A DNA stretch of 32,579 nt, taken from Ardenticatenaceae bacterium (GTDB taxonomy: Bacteria; Chloroflexota; Anaerolineae; Promineifilales; Promineifilaceae). The notes under the pieces were generated by a model, which was not told where the DNA came from, did no database searches, and was given only the letters and a program-made list of their open reading frames with translations. The stretch spans positions 1 through 32,579 of the forward strand of contig JACKBU010000037.1 in assembly GCA_020634395.1 (NCBI GenBank), given 5' to 3'. Below are positions 7,760 to 15,461 of the stretch, in pieces. Each line of letters opens with the position of its first letter. Positions within the stretch are counted from its first letter, which is position 1. The position numbers were made by a program, and so were the translations under genes.

Positions 7760-7870
7760 CGCCAGGTTTCATAACTGTGGCACTGTGTTCGACAAGCGTA
7801 AGATTTCGGAAAAGAACAGGATTTGTTATCAACAACTCCTGCAAGCCCAAAGCCACATCGGAGGTTCTCC

Positions 7871-8071
7871 TTGACCAAAGAAAAAGAATCAGGTTGCTAT
7901 TGCTGCGATTGGCAGGAAAACATTGGCTATTTGCACGATATGGTTCTTTTGCGTTGGACTCATGGCGGCAAAGGGTATCAAGGCAAACCGTTTGTATTTT
8001 GTCCCTGGTGTGGGTCGTCCCTTGCTGCACAACACGATGAAGATATGCTGGCCGATGAGGATGATGTGTAG
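7871..8071 (+). CDS. Small zinc-ribbon-like protein
   Basis: A 66-residue protein with start TTG at 7871, chosen because GGAGG sits at 7860-7864, 6 bases upstream. It has a CYCCDW cluster (C9, C11, C12) and later FCPWCGSSL, so a CxxC-type zinc-binding ribbon is likely. The end is acidic (HDEDMLADEDDV). No family was recognised. It follows the DUF4241-like gene after 111 bases on the same strand and may share its transcript. Confidence 0.6.
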   Translation: MTKEKESGCYCCDWQENIGYLHDMVLLRWTHGGKGYQGKPFVFCPWCGSSLAAQHDEDMLADEDDV

Positions 8072-8140
8072 TACATGTGACCCGTCCGTGTTCCTGTGGA
8101 ATGGATGAGGTTGAGTTATAGATTGTGTGACGCCATCCGT

Positions 8141-8890
8141 TTAACCGGCTTTTCTCCAGGCCGCGCCTATCGAATAGACAATGAGCATCTGCGCCGGGCC
8201 ATAGGTCAGCCAGACCACATCCCCAATCAGGGGAAAAAAGAGGTCGCTGAACATATCACCAGCGAGGATCAGGTCGCTCAGGAGGAACAGCGCCCCGCCC
8301 AGCGCCAAGGGGATAAAGCGCCGGTCTTGAATCGCTAACCCAGACCCCAGACCGGCCGTGCTGGCCAACAAGAGGGCGTAGGGCAGCGCCACCCAATGCA
8401 CCAGAGTCGGGTCTTGCCCGTGAAAGACGACGAAAAACCAGCCGGCCAGGCCAATCAGCCACCAAAGGAGCAACATCCCCCAGCGGGCAGCCGGGTCGTT
8501 GAGCTTGAAGCGGTTGCCGAACCCGGCGATGGCCAGGATGTAGAAGACGTGGCCGACAGCGAAGGCGGCGATACCGGTCAACACGCGGTTGGGCGCGGGC
8601 AAGACGGAAGCCAGGAACAGGTCGCCCAGGAAGCCAAAGGTCATTCCCAGGCTGATGAGCAGGGCATAGCGGTTGACCAACTGCCGGCGGCTGAAGGCGA
8701 ACCAACTCCAGCCGGCGACGACGAGCGCGAAGGAGGAGGCCATGCGCGTCCAGGTGGGCATGCGGTGGCTGTACGCGTCGTCTGGCGCACCGAAGAGGAA
8801 GCCGCCAAAGAGAAACAGCGCCCAGAGGCCGGCCAGCCCAATAAGCCAGATGCGTTGAGATGAAGATAAGAAAGGGTCGTTGCGTTTCAA
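8141..8890 (-). CDS. YhhN/TMEM86 family membrane protein
   Basis: A 249-residue protein made almost wholly of about eight hydrophobic helices. The family hallmarks are present: GFLGDLFLAS, then AAFAVGHVFYILAI, and further on ALGGALFLLSDLILA. The eukaryotic relative TMEM86B is a lysoplasmalogenase, an acid-base hydrolase in which the conserved Asp residues of GD and SD are proposed to act. The bacterial role is less certain. The start is a TTG at 8890 with GGAGG 7 bases upstream on the minus strand. The gene faces the DUF4241/zinc-ribbon pair tail to tail. Confidence 0.85.
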   Translation of the reverse strand: MKRNDPFLSSSQRIWLIGLAGLWALFLFGGFLFGAPDDAYSHRMPTWTRMASSFALVVAGWSWFAFSRRQLVNRYALLISLGMTFGFLGDLFLASVLPAPNRVLTGIAAFAVGHVFYILAIAGFGNRFKLNDPAARWGMLLLWWLIGLAGWFFVVFHGQDPTLVHWVALPYALLLASTAGLGSGLAIQDRRFIPLALGGALFLLSDLILAGDMFSDLFFPLIGDVVWLTYGPAQMLIVYSIGAAWRKAG

Positions 8891-8965
8891 GTATGGTCCT
8901 CCACTTGCGCTGATTTCTCCTCAAACGACTGGAATACCTGTTTGTGTCAGGTCCGGCAGTCCCAC

Positions 8966-9775
8966 TTAGCCGCCTTCCAGCAGCCGCACAACAACCCCGC
9001 CGCAGCGCACACATTCGCCGCGCAGGATTAAATCCCCCTGCTGGATGTTGCCCTTGAAATTGGTGATCGTCGTCTTTTGCTCGCAGTGACTGCACCAGAC
9101 CGTCCCGATAATCCGAGTCTGCGCTTCTTCAGGGATGCTGCGCCAAAACCAGCGCGCCTGGGGGGTGAAGGTCTGGGTGGAAGTTAAGGGCGGGACCACC
9201 AGTTCACCTTGCCAATAGACGCCCTCACGGAACTGCTGCATAACTTTGTCGAGGTCAAAGGCTTCGGGGTCGAACGCGCCGCCAATCCATTCCCGGTAGC
9301 GTCTATGCTCTTCATGGTTCGGGTCGCGGATGGCTTCGAGGAACTGCTCATAGCCCCAGATGCCGCCACAATCCTCGGGCGGGCAGGCGCGGGCGCCAGC
9401 CAGACAGCGGGGGTAAACGGCCGTTTCCTCCTCTGGCAGCATTGCCTCCAACACCAGCTCATGCTGCCAACTGTCACCGAAATCATATTCGTAGGTCAAC
9501 GAGGTCCCTTCAACTGTGAGCAGCCTGTTGAGCGGTATGGTATCGTCGCGCAGACCTCCTTCACCCCATTCGGCCAGCGTTTCGGCATCGGTGAGGAGCA
9601 GTTCGCCAAATTGGAACAGGTGTGGGTGAGAGTCCCACCACCCCATCACCACCTGCAAGGTGTTGTGCAGGTCGCGGAAGGTGATGTCGCTGCGCACCTG
9701 GAAACGGCGCCAGATGGGGGGCTTGATTTCTTTGAGGGTGACTTTGAATTGAAAAATGGTGTCAGCTTCAGACAT
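8966..9775 (-). CDS. Plasmid pRiA4b ORF-3-like protein with C-terminal zinc ribbon
   Basis: A 269-residue protein. Residues ~5-190 match the pRiA4b ORF-3-like family (IS1096 TnpR-like): FQFKVTLKEIKPPIWRRFQV, FRDLHNTLQVVMGW, HLFQFG, LTYEYDFGDSWQHELVLE, then PPEDCGGIWGYEQFLEAI. The C-terminal ~45 residues add a CSHC...CVRC zinc ribbon, which I do not recall as part of the basic family. The start at 9775 has AGGAA about 8 bases upstream; an in-frame extension to 9856 lacks support. The biochemical function is unknown. ACGGCCGT occurs once (about 9418), encoding TAV. Confidence 0.88.
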   Translation of the reverse strand: MSEADTIFQFKVTLKEIKPPIWRRFQVRSDITFRDLHNTLQVVMGWWDSHPHLFQFGELLLTDAETLAEWGEGGLRDDTIPLNRLLTVEGTSLTYEYDFGDSWQHELVLEAMLPEEETAVYPRCLAGARACPPEDCGGIWGYEQFLEAIRDPNHEEHRRYREWIGGAFDPEAFDLDKVMQQFREGVYWQGELVVPPLTSTQTFTPQARWFWRSIPEEAQTRIIGTVWCSHCEQKTTITNFKGNIQQGDLILRGECVRCGGVVVRLLEGG

Positions 9776-9880
9776 GGCGTTGTTCCTTTTCAGCAGGCGG
9801 CCCGGTTTCAATCTGCTGCCAGACTCGCTCGACCGATTCATCTCACAGCAATTCAACCCAGCAAGTCGCCCATGCTGCCG

Positions 9881-10183
9881 TTAATGATGACGATTTGTTA
9901 AATCCTGGACTTGGGGCAGGACAATCCAACCAATGTAGACCATCCAGGCAATGAGGCCCAGATGGAGGACGTCGTTTTCGGAAAACCAGATACCCTGCGC
10001 CCACAGCCGGGGCGTGATGCCCAACAGATAGTAAAGGAAGTATAACCCAAGCACCGCACCCAACGACAGCCATGTACCCAACAAAACCGCATCCAGGCGC
10101 TGCCGAAACTGCCAGTAGCGCCAGCCATTCAGGAGGATGAAGCCGATGATGCTGGGGGCCGCGGCGATGGTTTTGTCAATCAA
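9881..10183 (-). pseudogene. 3' fragment of a membrane-protein gene split by IS21
   Basis: About 100 residues, from LIDKTIAAAPSIIGFILLN to VQDLTNRHH, with three hydrophobic segments and the motif IWFSENDVLHLGLIAWM. An apparent ATG at 10195 lies within the IS end sequence (TGGATCACTTTTT on this strand), so it is not the real start. The real 5' half lies on the far side of the IS21 element at 12729-13349, on the same strand and continuing in sense. Without the IS the two would make one polytopic membrane protein of about 300 residues. Its family is unknown to me. Confidence 0.8.
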
Positions 10184-10285
10184 AAAGTGATCCATTTGAT
10201 CCTGAAAAAATGAGCCACCTGATAAGTAAACACCAATAAAACGATCCTCAAAAAGTGATCCAGGTGATCGTGAAAAAGTGATCCA
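10182..10285 (+). repeat. IS21 terminal repeats, istB side
   Basis: AAAAAGTGATCCA occurs at 10182-10194, 10250-10262 and 10273-10285. A variant, GATCCTGAAAAAATGAGCCA, occurs at 10199-10218. Together they form a series of about 20-23 base units of the type GATCCTGAAAAAGTGATCCA. Such multiple end repeats are IstA-binding sites in IS21-family elements. Confidence 0.8.
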
Positions 10286-10296
10286 TCCTCCTCTTT

Positions 10297-11112
10297 TTAA
10301 GGAACATTCGAAACACTCCTGGTCAAAGCTTCCCGGCCTACTTCGGCCAGCTGCTGCTGCCGTTCGAGACTTTGCCGAAATCGATAGCTCTCGCCCTTAA
10401 ATTCAACGATGTGGCAGCGGTGGGTGAGCCGGTCCAGCAACGGGCCAACACTCAGGGCATTGCCAAAGACCTCGCTCCAGTCGGCAAAGGCCAGGTTCGT
10501 GGTGACCAGCAGCGAGCCCTGCAGATAGCGCTGGCTGACGAAGGTGAAAAGCATATTGGCGCCTTGTTGGGAAAAGGGCACAAAGCCGACCTCGTCGATG
10601 ATAATGAGGTCCTGCGTCATGAGCAGCCTTTCCACCCGGCTGAGGCGGTGCTGCTCAGCTGCTTCCAACAGAGCGTTGACCAGCCCGGCAGCAGTGAAGA
10701 AACGAACCCGCTTGCCCGCCTGGCAGGCCGCCAGGCCGATACTGATGGCCAGATGGGTCTTGCCGGTGCCAATGGCGCCGACAAAGAGGACATTCTCCGC
10801 CTGGTTAATAAAATCACAGCGGGCCAACTGCAGGATTTTGGCTTGGGGGAGGTTGGGCATGAGGGTGAAGTCATACTCATCCAGGGTGTGCAGCCGGGGG
10901 AAGCGAGCATCTTGAATGCGCCGTTTGCGCCGGTTGACATCGCGCTGGGACGTCTCCTGCTCCAGCAGTGTCAGGAGATATTCGTCGTAGGGTTGACCGC
11001 TGCTGGCTGCTTCTTGCGCCAGGCGATGGTAATTGGCGGCCACCGTCGGCAGCTTGAGTTGGCGCAGCAGCACGGGCAGACGGGCTTCACAGTGAGCGGA
11101 TGTGACTTTCAT
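10297..11112 (-). CDS. istB: IS21 IstB-like AAA+ ATPase helper
   Basis: A 271-residue DnaC-like AAA+ protein that assists transposition by IstA and target selection. The P-loop GAIGTGKTH is near residue 112-120 (K118); Walker B is LIIIDEVGF; later LVTTNLAFADW contains the sensor Asn, and LLDRLTHRCHIVEF the C-terminal arginine region. The start ATG at 11112 overlaps the istA TGA (ATGA). A longer in-frame reading to 11274 runs through istA and is not real. It is full length for the family, with no frameshift. Confidence 0.95.
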   Translation of the reverse strand: MKVTSAHCEARLPVLLRQLKLPTVAANYHRLAQEAASSGQPYDEYLLTLLEQETSQRDVNRRKRRIQDARFPRLHTLDEYDFTLMPNLPQAKILQLARCDFINQAENVLFVGAIGTGKTHLAISIGLAACQAGKRVRFFTAAGLVNALLEAAEQHRLSRVERLLMTQDLIIIDEVGFVPFSQQGANMLFTFVSQRYLQGSLLVTTNLAFADWSEVFGNALSVGPLLDRLTHRCHIVEFKGESYRFRQSLERQQQLAEVGREALTRSVSNVP

Positions 11113-12632
11113 GACACACCTCCTGTCGGCAAGAGCCGGTTGAATTGGGCCAGGTCTGGCAGGTCCACGTGCACTTGCCTCAGGTCGGGACGGTCGGCCA
11201 GGTTGACCGGCGCCGGCGGAGCTGGCTCTGTTTGCCGGCGCAGCAATTCCCGCACGCCATCGTAGCTGTAGCAATGATGGCTAAGCGCCACTTCCAGAAC
11301 TCGGGCCAGCGTTTCCTCCGGATAGGTGGCGCACAGTTGGAGGATGCGGATGAACGTGGTGCTCCACTCGGCTTCCGGCAGCCGGTCTTGCAGCACCGTC
11401 CAATACCGGTCAAAGACCGGCGGCCATGTCTCCCGCCACTGGCGAATGGCTTTGGCCTGGGTGAACGCCCGCGGCCGCCGAGCCAGAAGGCCCAGGAAAT
11501 GCAGCGGGTCGAGGATGTCGCGCTCTCTGTCCCAACAGCGCGGGTGGGTAGCTACAATCTGGCGACCATTGGTGACTTCAATCCGGTCGACGAAGGCTCG
11601 CAACAGCAGCGACTCGTGAGCGTGTTCCACCGGAATGGAGTAGCGGTTGGTGGCGTAGGTCACCAGGGACAGATGATTGGCTTTCACCGGTTCGGTTTTG
11701 CAGCAGGGGAATGGCTGTTCCGGCAGCGGTAAGAACTGCGCCCTTTCAGCGGCCAACAGCTCGCCAATAGTTTGGCCGCGGCCCTTCAAACGCCGCGACC
11801 ACTCCAGGCGGCATTGTTCCGCCAGATAGTCGTTGAGCGCGGTCCAGGAGGGGAATTCCTGGACTGGAACGAGCCAGTTACGCCGACCGTAGCCGACCCG
11901 ACCTTCCACGCCACCTTTTTCCCAGCCCGCTGCCGTGTTGCAGAAGTGGGCTTCGAAGAGGTAGTGGCTGCGTAGGCTGATGAACGCTTCTTGTTCCTGT
12001 CGGTTACGACCGCGCAGCACCTTGGCCACCGCCACCTTGAGGTTGTCGTACCAGACCTGTCGTGGCACGCCGCCGAAGAAGGCAAAGGCTGCGGCGTGGC
12101 CGTCAAAGAAGATTTCTTGTGTCTGGGCCGGGTAGGCCTTCATGAATGTGGCGCTGGAGTGACCCAGCCACATCAGGAACAATTGGGCCACCACCCGCTG
12201 GTCGGCAACGATGACGTCTGTTTCGCCGAAATCCAGTTGGGCCGCTTCCCCCGCTTGATAGTCCAGCAGCACAAACACCTTGTGCCGTGTCTGGCGTCGG
12301 GCCAGGCCAACGTATCGCCGCAGCGTTGATTCCGCTCCTTGATAGCCGTACGGTTCAGCTCGCAGAATGTCGTACATTCGCCTGGCTGTGCGCCGTTTCT
12401 TTTTCGGCTTCTTCTCGTCTTCAGCAATCCAGCGGTCGATGAGCGCCGTAAACGGTCCTAAAACCGGCGTCGGTTTCTCAACGGCACGTTGGTAGCGCGG
12501 CGGTTCACTGTCGGCCAGCATCTTGGTAATGGTATTGCGCGAGCGTCCGGTCTCTTTGGCTACCTGACGGATGCTCTTGCCCTCCACCAAAACTAGCCGG
12601 CGGATCCTGTCTTTTTCAGTCATATTTAGCAT
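11109..12632 (-). CDS. istA: IS21 transposase IstA (DDE recombinase)
   Basis: A 507-residue IS21-type transposase. The N-terminal helix-turn-helix (RQVAKETGRSRNTITKML) is followed by a DDE catalytic core with D134 (AQLDFGET), D196 (VWYDNLKVA) and E243 (KGGVEGRVG), then a basic C-terminal region. The ATG at 12632 has GGAGG 7 bases upstream; a second ATG at 12623 is also possible. The full length and intact catalytic residues suggest a functional enzyme. It overlaps istB by 4 bases. Confidence 0.95.
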   Translation of the reverse strand: MLNMTEKDRIRRLVLVEGKSIRQVAKETGRSRNTITKMLADSEPPRYQRAVEKPTPVLGPFTALIDRWIAEDEKKPKKKRRTARRMYDILRAEPYGYQGAESTLRRYVGLARRQTRHKVFVLLDYQAGEAAQLDFGETDVIVADQRVVAQLFLMWLGHSSATFMKAYPAQTQEIFFDGHAAAFAFFGGVPRQVWYDNLKVAVAKVLRGRNRQEQEAFISLRSHYLFEAHFCNTAAGWEKGGVEGRVGYGRRNWLVPVQEFPSWTALNDYLAEQCRLEWSRRLKGRGQTIGELLAAERAQFLPLPEQPFPCCKTEPVKANHLSLVTYATNRYSIPVEHAHESLLLRAFVDRIEVTNGRQIVATHPRCWDRERDILDPLHFLGLLARRPRAFTQAKAIRQWRETWPPVFDRYWTVLQDRLPEAEWSTTFIRILQLCATYPEETLARVLEVALSHHCYSYDGVRELLRRQTEPAPPAPVNLADRPDLRQVHVDLPDLAQFNRLLPTGGVS

Positions 12633-12683
12633 CTCCTCACCTCCACTTTCGTCATCATCTAAACGATAGCAGAGGTGCTGAGG

Positions 12684-12730
12684 TGGCTCAATTTTTCAGG
12701 ATCACTTTTCGCCCTAAGTGGCTCACTTTT
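12684..12730 (+). repeat. IS21 terminal repeats, istA side
   Basis: TGGCTCAATTTTTCAGGATC at 12684-12703 and a shorter TGGCTCACTTTT at 12719-12730 are inverted relative to the istB-side repeats. The first is nearly the exact complement of GATCCTGAAAAAATGAGCCA on the other side. Confidence 0.8.
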
Positions 12731-13349
12731 AGATTATCATTACCACGGCGAGAATGAGGAACTCGAACGAGATGAGAAACTGGAGCGGCGCCAATGCCCC
12801 GAGCAGCACAGCCGTTGCATACAGCCCCATGTTGCCCCAACCGTAGGCGAGCAGACCCCGGCGGAGACGGCTGTCTGCGCACGCATACGCCTGGGCCAAC
12901 ACCATGGCATTGATGCTGGCCGCAGAGAACAGCAGGTAACCCACCTCCCACCCGCTGGTCCAGCGGCAGACATCCCAGCCGGTGCACTTGAGATGGTAGC
13001 TCAAACCCTCATAACTGGTTCCGGCCAACAGCGCACCCACGCCCCATAGAACCAGAGCCACGCCCCACCAGCGCCGGGAGTGCTGCCCGTGACAGCGCCG
13101 CCAGGCATGGAGGCCGATGCAAATTGCCACCAGCCCCAGGGCGTAGACAAAGAACGTTGAGGTGGGCTGCATCAGGTGAATGATTTGCTCCCCGACGGTG
13201 AATGTTACATAGGGCTGGCTGGCCAGCCAGTCGGTTGGGGTCTGGGGCGGTTGGGTGGGGATGCTCGCCAGCTGCCCGCAGCCAGCAAGAAAGAGGAGCC
13301 ATAACAAGGTAAGCAAGAGTATCTTTGAGGCACGTTTCCCTGTGTTCAT
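12729..13349 (-). pseudogene. 5' part of a membrane-protein gene split by IS21
   Basis: About 206 residues from ATG 13349. The N-terminus has a hydrophobic stretch ending LAGCGQ (C24), which could be a lipobox. A Pro/Thr linker follows, then about five membrane helices with TSYEGLSYHLKCTGWDVCRWTSGWE between them. The reading ends at a TAA formed by the IS end (CTAAAAG), just after SFEFLILAVVMII. The reading continues in sense at 10183 on the other side of the IS. The pairing of halves rests on same strand, same type of hydrophobic pattern, and position exactly at both IS ends. The original protein was probably an integral membrane protein of unknown role. Confidence 0.75.
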
Positions 13350-13840
13350 AGTGTTTCGCTGCCAGTTACGGCGCTCGCGCCGCTGCCCCTGCCCCATCTG
13401 CCAACGCCTGCGGGGAAAGGCCGCCAGCTCGGCGGGGTGAGACGGCCGTTGGGGAAATACTGTCTGTCCAATCTAGCCATGTATTGCCTGGCGTGCGGGC
13501 GGCGCTGCGTGACCGGGTTGAGCGAGTTCTGATTGGCGCTGAGGCAGGTGAACTTCTGGCTATCGTCGGCAAGCGTCATGATGCTCGTACAAGAACAGCC
13601 TGGTCGCAAGAAACGACGGGCGTGGAGCTCTTTTCTCGGGCCATGGACAAAACCTCCTGTTTGTAACGGTAAATTTTACTCTGAATGCGCCGATTCATCA
13701 TTTAGGGGGCGTGTGGCTGCGGTGAACTGGGGTTGTGTGAAAGAGGGGAACGGCCGTTGCCACGATGCTTGAGGTGACGGCCTAAGATATTCGCGCTTCT
13801 TCGCTTGTCGCCTGACCGTATTTTGCTACCATCTGCCCTT
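13350..13840. other. Intergenic stretch without a supported gene
   Basis: About 490 bases. Several short open frames occur on both strands but none has a credible start, length or recognisable content. A few Cys-pair fragments (PCPICQRL, YCLACGRRC) read in different plus-strand frames could be relics of a zinc-ribbon gene, but this is weak. Two ACGGCCGT octamers lie here (about 13442 and 13750). A poor promoter, TTGTCG (13805-13810) and TACCAT (13827-13832) with 16 bases between, sits 8 bases before the next ATG. Confidence 0.5.
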
Positions 13841-14635
13841 ATGATATCCATAACAAATCCCCTCACCCGGCAACAAATCATTGACACCTTGCACCAGGCG
13901 CTGCGCGCCGTGCCTGCTGTTCACGCCGCCTGGCTGGGCGGCAGCGACGCTACCGGTCGCACCGACGGCTATTCGGACGTCGACTGCCAGGCTCTGGTGG
14001 ACGATGAGGCGGTCGAAGCGGTTTTTACGGCTGTGACCGCTGCCCTCAGCGCCCTGTCCCCCATCGACCGGCAGTACCGCATCCCAGAACCCACCTGGCA
14101 CGGACACTCCCAGGTCTTCTATCGCCTGCAAGACGCACCGCCCTGGCTGCTGGTGGATTTGGCTGTCCTGAAAATGAGCAGTTCCCCGGCCAACCGCTTT
14201 CTGGAGCCGGAGCGGCACGGCCGTCAGCTTGTGCTCTTTGACGATGACGGCCTGGTGCAGCCCGCATCGTTTGACCGCCCGGCCCACGAAGCGGCTATGC
14301 GCGCGCGCCTGGTCCACCTGACTGCCCGCTTTGATTTGTTCCACGTTTTTGTGGACAAAGCGATCTGGCGGCACGATGCGGCTGACGCCATCAGCACGTA
14401 CCATGCGGTCACGATGCGCTCGCTGGTAGAGCTGCTGCGCATGCGCTACTGTCCCGACCGGTACGACTTTGGCTTGCGCTATCTGGACCGGGATTTGCCG
14501 CCGGAGGTGCGCCGGCAGGTGGAGGCCCTGCTTTTCTGCGGCAGCTTCGAGGAGTTGGCCGAGAAACAGGCAACGGCCGTTACCCTCTTCCAGGCGACGC
14601 TGAACGACCTGCGCCAGGCCGGGTTAATGGAATAG
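13841..14635 (+). CDS. Nucleotidyltransferase-fold protein
   Basis: A 264-residue protein with a Pol-beta-type nucleotidyltransferase head. AAWLGGSDATGRTDGYSDVDCQALV (residues ~27-51) contains the G-[GS] loop and the paired acidic residues (DVD), and LLVDLAVLKM (~105) may provide the third. The rest is helical (HEAAMRARLVHLTARFDLFHVFVDKAIWRHD). It resembles aminoglycoside-type or kanamycin-type nucleotidyltransferases in outline, but the substrate cannot be assigned. ATG 13841 is preferred to an in-frame TTG at 13805. There is no Shine-Dalgarno; a weak -10 (TACCAT) 8 bases upstream suggests a leaderless message. The neighbouring GNAT gene follows after 59 bases. Confidence 0.75.
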   Translation: MISITNPLTRQQIIDTLHQALRAVPAVHAAWLGGSDATGRTDGYSDVDCQALVDDEAVEAVFTAVTAALSALSPIDRQYRIPEPTWHGHSQVFYRLQDAPPWLLVDLAVLKMSSSPANRFLEPERHGRQLVLFDDDGLVQPASFDRPAHEAAMRARLVHLTARFDLFHVFVDKAIWRHDAADAISTYHAVTMRSLVELLRMRYCPDRYDFGLRYLDRDLPPEVRRQVEALLFCGSFEELAEKQATAVTLFQATLNDLRQAGLME

Positions 14636-14694
14636 GGCAGACGATGACCACGCTCACCCATCGTTTGTAGGCTGGGCCAGACGATCTGGCAGCC

Positions 14695-15459
14695 ATGATA
14701 CAGTTCTTGTTTATCGTCAGGCCGGCCGAACGGCTGGCAGATTATCCCGGCCCGGTTGATTTACGCGAACTCCTCGCCCTGAGCGCTGTGCAGGAGAATA
14801 CGCGCCTCTGGTTTGCCGGCGACGGCCGTCTCGTAGCATATGCCTTTGTGGACCAATACGATAATCTGAGGTTTGCCATAAACCTACAAACTCCGCAGCC
14901 GGATCTGGAGGCGGCGATCGTCGATTGGGGCGTGGCCTGCCTGCGACGCACCATCGGGGCGGAAGACAAGACGCGCACGCTCGACGCCAGCTGCCGCGAA
15001 GATGATGTCGAGCAAATCGCCTTTCTCCAGCGGCACGGTTTTATACGGCAAGACACCCGCTCGCTTCATCTGGTTCGTCCCCTCATTGAATCTGTTCCTG
15101 CCCCTCAGTTGCCCGACGGATTTGCCATCCGTCACGTCCAGGGGGAGCAAGAGGTGGCGGCGCTTGTGGCGCTGCACCGCGCCGCATTTGGCACAGAGTA
15201 CATGACGCCTGAAGAACGCTTGGCGATGATGCGCGTGCCGGAGTATGAGGCGGAATTGGACCTGGTTGTCGTTGCGCCAGCCAGCGGGCGGTTGGCGGCT
15301 TATTGTCTCTGTGGAATTAGCCAGGAAGAAAATGAGCGCACCGGACGACAGGAAGGGTTCACGGATCCCATAGCGACGCATCCGGATTTCCAGCGGCGGG
15401 GATTGGCGCGGACGCTTTTGCTCACCGGGCTGCGTAAGGGGATCGAGAAGTACAACTGA
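14695..15459 (+). CDS. Double-GNAT acetyltransferase, C-terminally truncated
   Basis: A 254-residue protein built as two GNAT-like halves. The second half (from ~140) reads FAIRHVQGEQEVAALVALHRAAFG, then LDLVVVAPASGRLAAYCLCGI, and ends with the acetyl-CoA loop region ATHPDFQRRGLARTLLLTGLRKG. In relatives the second half continues ~40 residues with the NxxA/GF element that completes the domain. Here the frame stops at IEKYN. The next gene, on the opposite strand, begins its 3' end 2 bases later. The truncation is judged from family knowledge; activity is doubtful. The acetylated substrate is unknown. Confidence 0.7.
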   Translation: MIQFLFIVRPAERLADYPGPVDLRELLALSAVQENTRLWFAGDGRLVAYAFVDQYDNLRFAINLQTPQPDLEAAIVDWGVACLRRTIGAEDKTRTLDASCREDDVEQIAFLQRHGFIRQDTRSLHLVRPLIESVPAPQLPDGFAIRHVQGEQEVAALVALHRAAFGTEYMTPEERLAMMRVPEYEAELDLVVVAPASGRLAAYCLCGISQEENERTGRQEGFTDPIATHPDFQRRGLARTLLLTGLRKGIEKYN

Positions 15460-15461
15460 AA

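Larger units (their letters stand above)
10182..12730 (-). mobile_element. IS21-family insertion sequence, apparently complete
   Basis: The element carries intact istA and istB in the usual overlapping order, flanked by multiple terminal repeats: three or four on the istB side and two on the istA side, facing each other. It interrupts a membrane-protein gene. I could not find a clean 4-8 bp target duplication, so the exact ends are uncertain by about 10 bases. No ACGGCCGT octamer occurs inside it, unlike most of the window, which fits recent arrival. Confidence 0.9.

Noticed and set aside
11145..11732. Plus-strand frames within the IS21 element
   Set aside because: Shadows of istA; istA and istB are complete on the minus strand.
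10170..12740. Target-site duplication of the IS21 element
   Set aside because: I compared flanks at both ends and found no convincing 4-8 bp direct repeat, so none is reported.
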